A stretch of DNA of 45,079 bases from Akkermansia muciniphila (GTDB taxonomy: Bacteria; Verrucomicrobiota; Verrucomicrobiia; Verrucomicrobiales; Akkermansiaceae). Position 1 is the first letter of the stretch. Each line of letters starts with the position of its first letter. Both the position numbers and the translations under genes were made by a program. Shown here in pieces: positions 1-8,405 of the stretch. The stretch spans positions 1-45,079 of the forward strand of contig SFDX01000029.1 in the NCBI GenBank assembly GCA_004557455.1. Direction: 5' to 3'. The notes beneath the pieces are model-generated. The model was not told the DNA's origin. It worked only from the letters and a program-made list of their open reading frames with translations, and searched no databases.

Positions 1-1072
1 GTGGTACCCCCTTCTCGACACCAAGTAAGCCTTTCTTGGTCAGACTAACGGGGCTGAAGGTATTGTTGCATTTTCTATCGTCTGTGTCAAGCCTTTTTTG
101 CGGTCTCCCACTCCGAGAGGCTCCGAGCAGAGCGAGGGGACTCTCGGAGTGGAAGGTGCCTCTGCCCGATCTTCTCCCTCCGATCCTGCTCCGCCGGATG
201 TAGATTTGAGTTGCTCCGCAAGCCATTCGTCGGGAGATAGGTTTCCAAGCTCCTGATGCGGACGCTCCTCGTTATAGTATTTTATCCATTTACCACACAC
301 CCCGGCAGCCTCCTCCATGCTCTCAAAGTCATGTAATAAAAAACATTCATGCTTCAGGCTCCTCCAAAAGCGTTCCATCCGAGAATTATCTTGCCATCTG
401 CCTCGTCCGTCAAGGCTGATCTGCACGCCGAGACCCATTATTCTCGACTGCCACTCTCGGGATGTGTATTGACTGCCCTGATCCGTGTTAAAGACCCGTG
501 GAAGCAGACCACTCTCCAAAGCCTTATCAAGAGTCTCGAGACACAGATCGGTTGTCATATTCGGTCCGATGCGCCACCCAAGAATCTTGCGGCTGGCCCA
601 ATCCAAGACTGCACAAATATAATAGTGTTTGTTTTTGATCTTTACAACAGTAATGTCACTGCTCCATACATCATTAGGGTGCAAATATCCCATATCCCTT
701 ACAATATAAGGGTATTTCACGTCTTCGGGATGTGCTCCATATAATGTTTTCTGTGATCTATTATAGATGGTTCGAAGTTGCATTTCCCGCTTTAGTCTCA
801 TCAGCTTTTTAGGGCCGATGTTCAGACCGTATTTCTTCCGGAGGAGCATTGGTAGCCTCCTTCTTCCCAGACATGGATCCACCTGATAAGCAGTCTTTAT
901 CATTTCCTTAGCCTTATTCTCTCCGTCTTCATCCTTCTTCTGAGGTTTATAGTAGCTGCTACTGCGAGGTACCCCGAGCAATTCGCATTGACGGGTGCGA
1001 CTGATCTCGGAAACATCTTTGTCGAGGAGCTGGGAACGCTGTTTCCCTACAACCCCGGCTTGCTCAGTAGGC
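1..1072 (-). mobile_element. IS3-family element, partial (orfB part only)
   Basis: The element is recognised by its OrfB integrase (DDE) reading frame. The orfA gene that should precede orfB is absent: immediately upstream of orfB lies the end of a lipoprotein gene instead. The other end runs to or beyond base 1 of the window, so no pair of terminal inverted repeats could be matched. The junction with host DNA is near 1070, inferred from where similarity to the IS3 family starts and where the lipoprotein frame ends. A 5'-truncated, probably immobile copy is the simplest reading. Confidence 0.75.
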
Positions 1073-1185
1073 TTAAAGATCAATCTTAAAGTATACCCAA
1101 CCGGTTGAGGGCGAGTACAGGACATCTCCGGAGGCCGGTGATTTGAGGATGCGTGATTGAAACGCCTCATCTTTGGTCCAATCAT
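40..1185 (-). pseudogene. IS3-family transposase OrfB, orfA missing
   Basis: OrfB-type integrase of IS3 elements, which cuts and joins DNA ends. The family part begins about residue 55 (motif CELLGVPRSSSYY) and carries the rve catalytic core with D-D-E residues: D in WSSDITVV, D in NTDQGSQYTS and E in RMERFWRSLKHE. The last 50 or so residues are a low-complexity tail rich in S, E and P that is unusual for OrfB. The frame opens at an ATG at 1185, but the first ~38 residues are antisense-like translation of the neighbouring lipoprotein gene, so that start is not the native one. IS3 OrfB is normally made as an OrfAB fusion by -1 frameshifting from orfA; with no orfA here, active transposase is unlikely. 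The core itself shows no stop or frameshift. Confidence 0.75.
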
Positions 1186-1495
1186 GGATGGCTTTACCGG
1201 GACTCACCTTGGACTCCGCGTGCTCGCCGCCCTGTGTCTGAGGCAGGGCTTGGGTGGGAAGACGGAAAAAGCCTTCAGCGCCGTACTCGGGATCCTGATC
1301 CGGTATCGTGAAGCGGTCCGGTTCTCTGCCTGTGTGCTTGTTGATGATCCTCACGGACGCATCTGATATATCACCGGAATCGACGTTGAACAGTTTGCTG
1401 ATAATCTCTGTATCCTCGTTGTTCTTCTCGAAGAAATCGCACCCCGGGACCATGAGTATCAGGGCTGCCATAACAGAAGATATCATGCGTTTCAT
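1073..1495 (-). CDS. Small hypothetical lipoprotein next to the IS3 remnant
   Basis: 140 residues, not recognised. The first 19 residues form a lipoprotein signal peptide (MKRM, a hydrophobic run, then lipobox VPGC with C19), so the product should be exported and lipid-anchored. The rest is polar, with no motif I can assign. The gene lies downstream of efp on the same strand but is separated from it by a good terminator, so it needs its own promoter. Its stop codon is only a few bases from the IS3 junction. The C-terminus (ending YFKIDL) may be native with the element inserted just behind it, or the last residues may come from the element. Confidence 0.55.
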   Translation of the reverse strand: MKRMISSVMAALILMVPGCDFFEKNNEDTEIISKLFNVDSGDISDASVRIINKHTGREPDRFTIPDQDPEYGAEGFFRLPTQALPQTQGGEHAESKVSPGKAIHDWTKDEAFQSRILKSPASGDVLYSPSTGWVYFKIDL

Positions 1496-1510
1496 CGTGG
1501 GCAGGCGGAA

Positions 1511-1551
1511 AGAAAACGGGGAGCGCCTCGGGAGTAAATGAGGGCTCCCCG
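1511..1551 (-). terminator. Rho-independent terminator of efp
   Basis: On the minus strand an 8-bp stem (CGGGGAGC at 1551-1544 with GCTCCCCG at 1524-1517), extended by an inner CCTC/GAGG pairing, is followed by TTTTC at 1516-1512. It lies 26 bases past the efp stop codon. Confidence 0.75.
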
Positions 1552-1576
1552 TATGGTAAAAGGAAGGGGCGAAGCC

Positions 1577-2146
1577 TTAGCCGTTGACGCGGCCGAGGTA
1601 GGAACCGTCCTCCGTCTTGACGGAAATCTTCTGGCCGGCGGAGATGAAGAGCGGCACCTGCACCACGAGACCGGTGGTCATCGTCGCGCTCTTGTACACA
1701 TTGTTGGCAGAGTTACCCTTGACGCCCTCGGGAGCCTCCGCGACCTCCATGGTGATGGCGGCGGGCAGCTCGATGGAGCACACCACCTCGTCCGTGAAGA
1801 GCAGCACATAGGAGTTACCCTCGATGAGGTAGAGCTTGACGGGCTCCACGATATCCTCCGGCACGCAAACGTCCTCGTAGGTCTCGGTGTTGAGGAAGTG
1901 GTAACCCATACCGTCGACATAGGAGAACTCCATCTCCTCGCGGCTGAGCATGACGCCCTCGAGGAAATCGTTGGAGGTGAGGCGGAGGTTGTAGTCCTTA
2001 CCGGAAGCGATGCTGCGGATGGTCATCTGAACGTAGGAGGCCATGCGCGGGGGAGTCTTGAGCTGACTCTCGCGAACGACGCAAATGTCGCCGTTGTAGT
2101 TGACGGCGTGCCCTTTGCGGAGCTGAATTACGGGAACTTTTGCCAT
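1577..2146 (-). CDS. efp: Translation elongation factor P
   Basis: EF-P binds the ribosome between the P and E sites and relieves stalling on consecutive prolines. At 189 residues it has the normal family length, with three OB-like domains: KOW-like N-terminus (from AKVPVIQLRKGH), middle domain and the C-terminal signature GLVVQVPLFISAGQKI at about 160-175. The open frame continues far upstream, but the conserved N-terminus and the promoter both place the start at 2146. The loop that carries the modified residue reads KTPPRMASY, placing arginine (R34) where E. coli has the beta-lysylated K34. Family knowledge says an arginine here can be rhamnosylated by EarP; no earP gene is in this window. 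The gene stands alone, divergent from the large helicase, with its own promoter and terminator. Confidence 0.95.
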   Translation of the reverse strand: MAKVPVIQLRKGHAVNYNGDICVVRESQLKTPPRMASYVQMTIRSIASGKDYNLRLTSNDFLEGVMLSREEMEFSYVDGMGYHFLNTETYEDVCVPEDIVEPVKLYLIEGNSYVLLFTDEVVCSIELPAAITMEVAEAPEGVKGNSANNVYKSATMTTGLVVQVPLFISAGQKISVKTEDGSYLGRVNG

Positions 2147-2156
2147 AACGCCGCGC

Positions 2157-2185
2157 AAGGTAGCAGACTTTCGCGAGATAGTCAA
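2157..2185 (-). promoter_or_regulatory. Promoter of efp
   Basis: On the minus strand: -35 TTGACT (2185-2180), 17-base spacer, -10 TACCTT (2162-2157). The ATG of efp follows after 10 bases, so the untranslated leader would be only a few bases or absent. Confidence 0.6.
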
Positions 2186-2214
2186 GATTTTTTTACGATA
2201 TTTTGCGCTATTCC

Positions 2215-2242
2215 TTGCAAAAAGGACGGCCTGTGATAGAAT
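2215..2242 (+). promoter_or_regulatory. Promoter of the DUF4011 helicase gene
   Basis: -35 TTGCAA (2215-2220), 16-base spacer, -10 TAGAAT (2237-2242). The start codon at 2252 lies 9 bases past the -10 box, which predicts a leaderless or near-leaderless transcript. It is back to back with the efp promoter in a 105-base gap. Confidence 0.6.
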
Positions 2243-2251
2243 GGGGGCACG

Positions 2252-5200
2252 ATGAGTGACGCGGACCAAGGAGCAAACGAGCGGAGTCGGGTAGACGAAT
2301 GGCAGCGCAGGCTGCTCGACATCTCCCTGCGGAATGACCTGTTGAACACACGGATGACGACCCGGCAGATTGAACTGCTGGTACCGGATGCCGCCGAGCT
2401 GGAGGACGAATTGGCAGCGGGTCGGAGCTTTTGCATCGAAGAAGCGAACGGCGACCAAGTAGCAGCCGGAGCCCTGAAGAAAGGGCGCCTGCTGGCCACG
2501 AGCGGGGGCCGCTTGCCCCTGCCCCGCCGCCTGCAAAAACTCTACCGAACCGCCCGCACCAACTTGGAAGAAACCGGATCCGCCGCCCTGTACGTTGCTA
2601 TCGGCTACCTGCGCTGGAAGCCTGCGGACAAAGCCGACAAGGAATGCTTGGCCCCGCTGGTGCTGGTACCCGTGGAGATACGCCGCAGCGGCACGCAATA
2701 CCGCTTGGAGCAATCCGGCGACGGAGAAGGCCCCCGCTTCAACATGACCCTGCTGGAAATGCTGCGCCGCGACCGCATTCTGCTGCCGGAGCTGGAAGGC
2801 GAGCTGCCCGCCGACAAACGGGGGGTGGATGTGCCGCAGATCATGGCTCTGGTGCAGCAGCGCGTGAGCCACATGGACGGCTGGGGCGTAGAGAACCGCG
2901 CCTCCGTGGGCATCTTCTCCTTTGCCACCTACCTGATGTGGAAAGACCTGACGGAACGCCACACGGAACTGTTGCAGAACGACATCGTGCGCCACCTGGC
3001 AGCCACTCGCCGAGGAGCCTTCCCCGCAGGGGCGGATTTCCCGAAGGTAGCAGACATCGAGGCACAGCTCCCCCCCGAAGCCTTCGCCCTCCCCGCGTCG
3101 GCGGACGGCACCCAACTCTCCGCCGTGTTAGCAGCGGAGCAAGGCAAGAGCTTTGTCCTGATCGGCCCGCCCGGCACGGGTAAGAGCCAGACCATCACCA
3201 ACATCATCGCCCGCTGCCTGGGAGCGGGGAAAACCGTCCTTTTTGTGGCAGAAAAATCCGCAGCCCTGCAGGTGGTGTACAAACGCCTGTGCCGCATCGG
3301 ACTGGGCGATTTCTGCCTGCGCCTGCACTCCAACAAAGCCAACAAGGGCGAGGTACTCCGCCAGTTTGACAGCGTGCGGAGCATGACGGTGGAATTCGAT
3401 GCCGCCGCACAGCAACAGAATCTGCAACAACTGGCCGAAAAGCGCACCCGCTTATCCGCCGTACACAGCGCCCTGCACACCCGGCGAGCCGATGGGAGCA
3501 CCCTGCTGCATGAAATGATAACGGAGCTGGCGGGCCGCGACCTTCCCGAGGTACCCACCGCCCCCCTGCGGGAAGACGCCGAGACCCTCCGCACCCTGCA
3601 ACAGACCGCCGAGCAGCTGGATACCCTCGCCGAGCCCCTGCGGAACTACTTCGGCACGGCAGCCATGGGCCTGAAACTGCCCGCCGGCTGCACCCCCGCC
3701 GAGGAACAGACAGCAGCCGCCCTGATGCGCTCCCTCCGGAAAGCGGAATGCGCCTGCGATGCCGCCCGCGCGGAACTCTGCGCCGCCCTGAACCTGGAGT
3801 CCACCTCCGCCGCCAACCCGGAGACCGATACGGCCCTGCTGAAAGTCGCCGAACTCATCCCCGGCGGCAGCGCAGCACGCCCCCTGCCCGCCGAAAGCCT
3901 CCTGCGCCCCATGCGGGACTACGCCGCCGCGCAGGCGAGCCTCTCCGTGCCCTACACCGAGGGAGCCGAGATGCAGGACGACCCCGCCGAGCTGCAACGC
4001 CGCTGGCGAGAAGCCGCCGTCTGCTTCGCCCCCATCCGCTGGTGGAAACAGCGCGGCCTGCGCCGTAGGCTGGCCGTGCTCGCCTACCCCAACACCCCCA
4101 CCGCCCCGGAGACGGACTTGGCGGCCCTGGTGACCATGCGAAAGGCACGGGAAGAAGCTAACGCCCTACTGACAGAGCGCGCCTCGACCGAACGCCCCGC
4201 CGCCGTCCTGCGCGAGGCGACCTGCCAAAGGCAAGCAGCACGGAAAGCAGCGGAAGCCGTCTGCGACCCCGAGCTGCTGCCCACGAACGCCGAGCAAGCC
4301 GGCGAGCTGGCCGATGCCATCGAAGGCGACCCCCTGCTCTGCCGACAAATCGCCCTCTGGAAAGAAGCCGAAGCAGCGGCCCGCGCGGCGGGATTCGGCA
4401 TGGTGCCCGACTGGCTGCTGAACGCCACCTGCGCCCCCGGAGAAGCGGCACGGCTGGCACGCACGGTATACGCCCGCAACGCCACCCGCCGCGCCGTGCA
4501 GGCCTCCCCCGAGCTGGCCCGCTTTACCCCGCTGATGCACGAGCGACTCGTCGGCGACTTCTGCGACAAAGACAACGAGCTTACCGAGCGGACGAGCACC
4601 GCCATACGCCACGCCCTGTGGCAGCGCAGCATGCAGCTGAAAGACCCGCGCTACGCCGAGGAGCTGAACATCCTGCAACGCGAACTCACCAAGAAACGCG
4701 CGCAGATGCCCCTGCGGCGGCTGGTGGAAAATCTACCGAACCTCATGCCCCTGCTCAAGCCCTGCATGCTCATGAGCCCGCTCTCCGTGGCGCAATTCCT
4801 CAACATGCGGAAGGAGCCCTTCGACCTGGTCATCTTCGATGAAGCCTCGCAGATGCGCGTATGCGGCGCCGTGGGGGCGCTGGCCCGCGGCAAAAACGCC
4901 GTGATTGTGGGCGACCCGCACCAGATGCCCCCCACCGACTTCTTCTCCGGACGCGACGAGGAGGACGAAGACGACGAAGAGACCGAACACGACTTGGAGA
5001 GCATTCTGGACGAATGCCTGGCCTGCGGCGTGCCGAGTATGCAGCTGCAGTGGCACTACCGATCCCGCGCGGAGCAGCTCATCGCGTTCTCCAACAACCG
5101 CTACTACGGCGGCGAACTGGTCACCTTCCCCGCGCCGCAAACCCGCAACACGGCCCTGCAACTGCACCGCGTGCGCGGCGTGTACCGCAAGGGCAGCACC

Positions 5201-6628
5201 CGCACCAACCCGCAGGAAGCCGCCGCCCTGGTGGAACATGTGGTGAGCACCCTGACTGCCCCGGGGTTCGTTTATACGGAGATGACCAGCATCGGCATCG
5301 TCACCTTCAATAACAAGCAGCAGGAACTTATCGCCGACCTGCTCGATGAAGCCCGCGCGGCGAATCCGGCGCTGGACCGATTCTTTGACGAAGAGCTGCC
5401 GGAGGCCGTGTTTGTGAAGAATCTGGAAAGTGTGCAGGGCGATGAACGCGGCATCATCTACTTCTCCACCACCTTCGGGCGGGACAAAGACGGATCCATG
5501 TCCATGAACTTCGGTCCGCTGAACAAACAAGGCGGCGAGCGACGCCTGAACGTGGCCATCACCCGCGCCCGGGCGGGCATGCACGTCTTCACCTCCATGG
5601 ATCCCGAGGACATCGACACCACCCGAACCTCTGCACAAGGCGTGGCAGACCTCCGGGGCTTTTTGGAGACCGCCGCCAAGGGAACACCTGCCGTAGGCAA
5701 CATGAAGAACGCCGAAGGCACCGGGCTGTCAGGTCAGGTGGCGGAAGGCCTGCGTGGGCTGGGCTGGGAATGCCGCCGCTGCCCCGGTGCCACGGGGATG
5801 CAGGCCGATGTGGCCGTGGTGCATCCGCAGGAACCCGACCGCTTCCTAGCCTTGGTGCGCACGGACGGAGACGGCACGCCGCAGAGCACCCGAGACCGCG
5901 TGAAACAGCGCGATCTGGTACTGGCAGAGCTGGGCTGGGATGTGCTGCACCTGTGGGCCGCAGACTGGTGGCGCAACACACAGGACGCCCTCGCGCGCCT
6001 GGATGCCGCCCTGCATACCCTGGTGAAGCGCGGCCCCAAACCCGCCCGCGAGTGGCCGGATCTGCTGGCCGACAGGGCCCCCATTGCCGATGAAGCGGAG
6101 GAAACAGAGGAGGAAACCACGGGAGAAACAGCCCCGCCATCGGCCTACGAGGCCTATGTCCCCACGCACAAACTTACCTCCAACCCCGCCACTTGGGAGC
6201 GCGCTGTGCTGCAGGCCGTGCGCACCGAGGGACCGGTGACCGCCGAACGCCTGGCGCAGGCCCTGAGCGGCGAGGCCAAGCTCTCCGCCACCGCCCGCTC
6301 CACCGTGTTCCGCGCCGCCGTGGACACTGCGACGGCACTGGAGACACGGCAGCAACTCATCACCGAGTGGGAGCAGGACGGCACGGGCGGCACGCAGCGC
6401 GTCTACCGACTTCCGGAACAGGACGCCTTCCGAGTCCGCACGGCGGGCCCCCGCAGCATGGAACAGATTCCGCCCTCCGAGGTACGAGCCCTAGGCAAAC
6501 AGGTGTGCGAAACAGAGGCCCTCTTCCCGACCTCGGAGGCGCACATCCGCCGCGTTGCGAAGCTGCTGGGACTGCGCGCTACCGCCGGAACCAAGGACAC
6601 CCTGGCCCGCCTGCTGCGCGAAGAGTGA
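2252..6628 (+). CDS. Giant superfamily 1 helicase, DUF4011/DUF3320 type
   Basis: 1458-residue soluble ATPase. Order of parts: DUF4011-like N-terminus (WQRRLLDISLRNDLLNTR, about 17-34); Walker A GPPGTGKS with K311; a long helical insertion (about 390-800) rich in Ala and Arg; Walker B VIFDEAS with D863 and E864, then GDPHQMPPTDFF; helicase motifs ending in LNVAITRAR; a Vsr/DUF559-like nuclease fold at about 1160-1250; and a DUF3320-like C-terminus (about 1310-1370). In the nuclease-like part D1186 is kept, but the usual (I/V)ECDG motif reads VRTDG, so the catalytic Glu is replaced by R1203. Such proteins are widespread, often near mobile or defence loci; the function is not settled. Here it stands alone between housekeeping genes with its own promoter. 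Family assignment is firm; a defence role is only a guess. Confidence 0.85.
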   Translation: MSDADQGANERSRVDEWQRRLLDISLRNDLLNTRMTTRQIELLVPDAAELEDELAAGRSFCIEEANGDQVAAGALKKGRLLATSGGRLPLPRRLQKLYRTARTNLEETGSAALYVAIGYLRWKPADKADKECLAPLVLVPVEIRRSGTQYRLEQSGDGEGPRFNMTLLEMLRRDRILLPELEGELPADKRGVDVPQIMALVQQRVSHMDGWGVENRASVGIFSFATYLMWKDLTERHTELLQNDIVRHLAATRRGAFPAGADFPKVADIEAQLPPEAFALPASADGTQLSAVLAAEQGKSFVLIGPPGTGKSQTITNIIARCLGAGKTVLFVAEKSAALQVVYKRLCRIGLGDFCLRLHSNKANKGEVLRQFDSVRSMTVEFDAAAQQQNLQQLAEKRTRLSAVHSALHTRRADGSTLLHEMITELAGRDLPEVPTAPLREDAETLRTLQQTAEQLDTLAEPLRNYFGTAAMGLKLPAGCTPAEEQTAAALMRSLRKAECACDAARAELCAALNLESTSAANPETDTALLKVAELIPGGSAARPLPAESLLRPMRDYAAAQASLSVPYTEGAEMQDDPAELQRRWREAAVCFAPIRWWKQRGLRRRLAVLAYPNTPTAPETDLAALVTMRKAREEANALLTERASTERPAAVLREATCQRQAARKAAEAVCDPELLPTNAEQAGELADAIEGDPLLCRQIALWKEAEAAARAAGFGMVPDWLLNATCAPGEAARLARTVYARNATRRAVQASPELARFTPLMHERLVGDFCDKDNELTERTSTAIRHALWQRSMQLKDPRYAEELNILQRELTKKRAQMPLRRLVENLPNLMPLLKPCMLMSPLSVAQFLNMRKEPFDLVIFDEASQMRVCGAVGALARGKNAVIVGDPHQMPPTDFFSGRDEEDEDDEETEHDLESILDECLACGVPSMQLQWHYRSRAEQLIAFSNNRYYGGELVTFPAPQTRNTALQLHRVRGVYRKGSTRTNPQEAAALVEHVVSTLTAPGFVYTEMTSIGIVTFNNKQQELIADLLDEARAANPALDRFFDEELPEAVFVKNLESVQGDERGIIYFSTTFGRDKDGSMSMNFGPLNKQGGERRLNVAITRARAGMHVFTSMDPEDIDTTRTSAQGVADLRGFLETAAKGTPAVGNMKNAEGTGLSGQVAEGLRGLGWECRRCPGATGMQADVAVVHPQEPDRFLALVRTDGDGTPQSTRDRVKQRDLVLAELGWDVLHLWAADWWRNTQDALARLDAALHTLVKRGPKPAREWPDLLADRAPIADEAEETEEETTGETAPPSAYEAYVPTHKLTSNPATWERAVLQAVRTEGPVTAERLAQALSGEAKLSATARSTVFRAAVDTATALETRQQLITEWEQDGTGGTQRVYRLPEQDAFRVRTAGPRSMEQIPPSEVRALGKQVCETEALFPTSEAHIRRVAKLLGLRATAGTKDTLARLLREE

Positions 6629-6660
6629 AGGCAATTTCCCCCGCATGCCGCCGTTTTGCT

Positions 6661-6689
6661 TTGACATCCGGACGCCGAATGCGTATAAT
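6661..6689 (+). promoter_or_regulatory. Consensus promoter of the trmB-tgt-yajC-aroE operon
   Basis: Perfect sigma-70 consensus: TTGACA (6661-6666), 17-base spacer, TATAAT (6684-6689). The trmB ATG at 6698 is 8 bases past the -10 box, so transcription should start at or 1-2 bases before the start codon. Confidence 0.85.
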
Positions 6690-6697
6690 AGCCGCGC

Positions 6698-7285
6698 ATG
6701 AGTGCCATTTTCAACCCGGAAGACTACTTCCGCCGTTACACCGTGGAGGAAATCTTCGGTGCCGGGGCGGAGTGTGAGGTAGACTTGGGCTGCGGCGACG
6801 GCGGCTTCCTGCTGCAAATGGCCCAACACTACCCGGAGCGGCGTTTTCTGGGGGTGGAACGGCTGCTCGGACGCATCCGCAAGGTGTGCCGCGACAGCGA
6901 GAAACAGGAGCTGACGAATGTGAAAGGCCTGCGCGCGGAGAGCCGCTACTTTCTGGAGTGGATGATAGCACCGGGTAGCATTCGGCGGCTGCACTACCTC
7001 TTCCCGGACCCTTGGCCCAAGGAGCGCCACCACAAGAACCGCTTGGTGCAGGGGAGCCTGCTGCCCATCATGCACCGCGCCCTCGCCCCGGGAGGTGAGT
7101 TACTCTTCAAGACGGACCACGAGGACTACTACGAATGGGTGTGTGAGCTGCTGGACGAAAGCCCGCTCTTTACGCGGGCAGAGTGGGATGCGCCCTTCTA
7201 CCCCAAGACGGATTTTCAGCTGCAATGGGAGGCCATGGGGAAGGAAATTCACGCCGCAAAGTATATCAAGAACGATGAGCTTTGA
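6698..7285 (+). CDS. trmB: tRNA (guanine-N7-)-methyltransferase
   Basis: TrmB methylates G46 in the variable loop of many tRNAs using S-adenosylmethionine. The 195-residue protein has the SAM-binding motif VDLGCGDGGFLL (about 29-40) and the family signature FPDPWPKERHHKNRL (about 106-120), followed by the FKTDHEDYYEW segment. Length is normal. The start at 6698 is fixed by the consensus promoter directly upstream. It is the first gene of a compact operon: its last 11 bases overlap tgt, so the two are probably translationally coupled, which makes sense for two tRNA-modifying enzymes. Confidence 0.95.
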   Translation: MSAIFNPEDYFRRYTVEEIFGAGAECEVDLGCGDGGFLLQMAQHYPERRFLGVERLLGRIRKVCRDSEKQELTNVKGLRAESRYFLEWMIAPGSIRRLHYLFPDPWPKERHHKNRLVQGSLLPIMHRALAPGGELLFKTDHEDYYEWVCELLDESPLFTRAEWDAPFYPKTDFQLQWEAMGKEIHAAKYIKNDEL

Positions 7286-8405
7286 CCTGACCACCACGGA
7301 CCCGAGCGGCGCGCGACTGGGCACCCTGCACCTTCCGCATGGGGATGTACCCACCCCCATTTTCATGCCCGTGGGCACGCAGGGGACGGTCAAGACCCTG
7401 CACCCGGAGGACTTGGAAGCCTTGGGGGCACGCATCATTCTGGGAAACACCTACCACCTCTGCCTGCGACCGGGAGATGAAGCTATCCGCGACTTGGGCG
7501 GGCTGCACCGCTTCGCCGGCTGGGAGAGGCCCATCCTGACGGACAGTGGGGGCTTCCAAGTGTGGAGCCTCGCGCGCCTGCGCAAAATTACGGAGGAAGG
7601 GGTGCGCTTCTGCAACCACATCGATGGGGCGTACATGATGCTCTCCCCGGAGCGCAGCATGGAAATACAGGCCAACCTGGGCAGCGACATCGCCATGCTT
7701 TTCGATGAATGCCCGCCCTACCCCTGCGACCGCAAGTATGCGGAGAAATCGCTCGGTTATACACTTCGCTGGGCCAAACGCTGCAAGCAGTGGGTGCAGA
7801 AGCACGAGCCGCAGACAGCGGGCTGCCCCCAGCAGCACTTCGGCATTGTGCAGGGCTCCGTCTATGCGGATCTGCGCAAGAGCTGTGCGGAAGAGCTGGC
7901 GGGCATGGATTTTGACGGTTACGCCATCGGCGGTGTGTCCGTGGGCGAACCGGAGGAGGAGATGCTGCGCGCCATCGAGAACACGACCCCCTATTTGCCC
8001 ACGAATAAACCGCGCTACGCCATGGGGCTGGGTACCCCTATTCAGTTGCTGGAGATGATCGAGCGCGGGGTGGATATGTTTGACTGCGTGATGCCCACGC
8101 GCTTGGCTCGGCACGGCATTGCGATGACACCCGACGGACCGATCCACATCAAAAACGAGCGGTGGAAGAATGATCAGGCCCCGCTGGATGCCGAGGGCCA
8201 CCCGCATGTGACCCGCTTCTCCCGCGCGGCGATTCGGCATTTCTTCCGTGCCGGGGAGATGCTGGCCCTGCGGCTGCTTTCGTTCCAAAATCTTCACTTC
8301 TATTTGCGGCTCATGGCGCAGGCGAGAAGCGCCATTGCAGCCGGTGAATTCGCTGCCTTCAAACGCAGCTTCATCTCGCGTTACCAAGCACATAACATAC
8401 CATGA
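7275..8405 (+). CDS. tgt: tRNA-guanine transglycosylase, zinc site missing
   Basis: Tgt exchanges guanine 34 in GUN-anticodon tRNAs for the queuine precursor preQ1. The 376-residue protein has the TIM-barrel motifs LTDSGGFQVWSL (catalytic Asp), MLFDECPPYP, FGIVQGSVYADLR, YAIGGVSVGEP and MFDCVMPTR (nucleophile Asp). Length is normal. The striking point is the C-terminal zinc site: where the family reads LDPECDCYTCRNYSRAY the protein reads LDAEGHPHVTRFSRAA, and the later IHNL is FQNL, so the three Cys and one His ligands are all gone. PTRNAR is also PTRLAR. The start ATG at 7275 lies inside trmB; an upstream in-frame ATG at 7095 would only add antisense-like residues. The stop overlaps the yajC start (ATGA at 8402). 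Identity as a Tgt homologue is firm; activity and substrate are open. Confidence 0.9.
   Translation: MSFDLTTTDPSGARLGTLHLPHGDVPTPIFMPVGTQGTVKTLHPEDLEALGARIILGNTYHLCLRPGDEAIRDLGGLHRFAGWERPILTDSGGFQVWSLARLRKITEEGVRFCNHIDGAYMMLSPERSMEIQANLGSDIAMLFDECPPYPCDRKYAEKSLGYTLRWAKRCKQWVQKHEPQTAGCPQQHFGIVQGSVYADLRKSCAEELAGMDFDGYAIGGVSVGEPEEEMLRAIENTTPYLPTNKPRYAMGLGTPIQLLEMIERGVDMFDCVMPTRLARHGIAMTPDGPIHIKNERWKNDQAPLDAEGHPHVTRFSRAAIRHFFRAGEMLALRLLSFQNLHFYLRLMAQARSAIAAGEFAAFKRSFISRYQAHNIP

Noticed and set aside
1538..2236. Long plus-strand open frame opposite efp
   Set aside because: It is the antisense of efp; composition is an echo of GC-rich codons and there is no family resemblance.
2147..3115. N-terminal extension of the efp frame to 512 residues
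   Set aside because: The extra part is antisense to the helicase gene; EF-P has a fixed length and a promoter lies just before 2146.
2252..6628. Multi-gene antiphage system built around the DUF4011 helicase
   Set aside because: Both neighbours (efp, trmB) are housekeeping genes and no partner gene is present; only a single-gene role remains possible.
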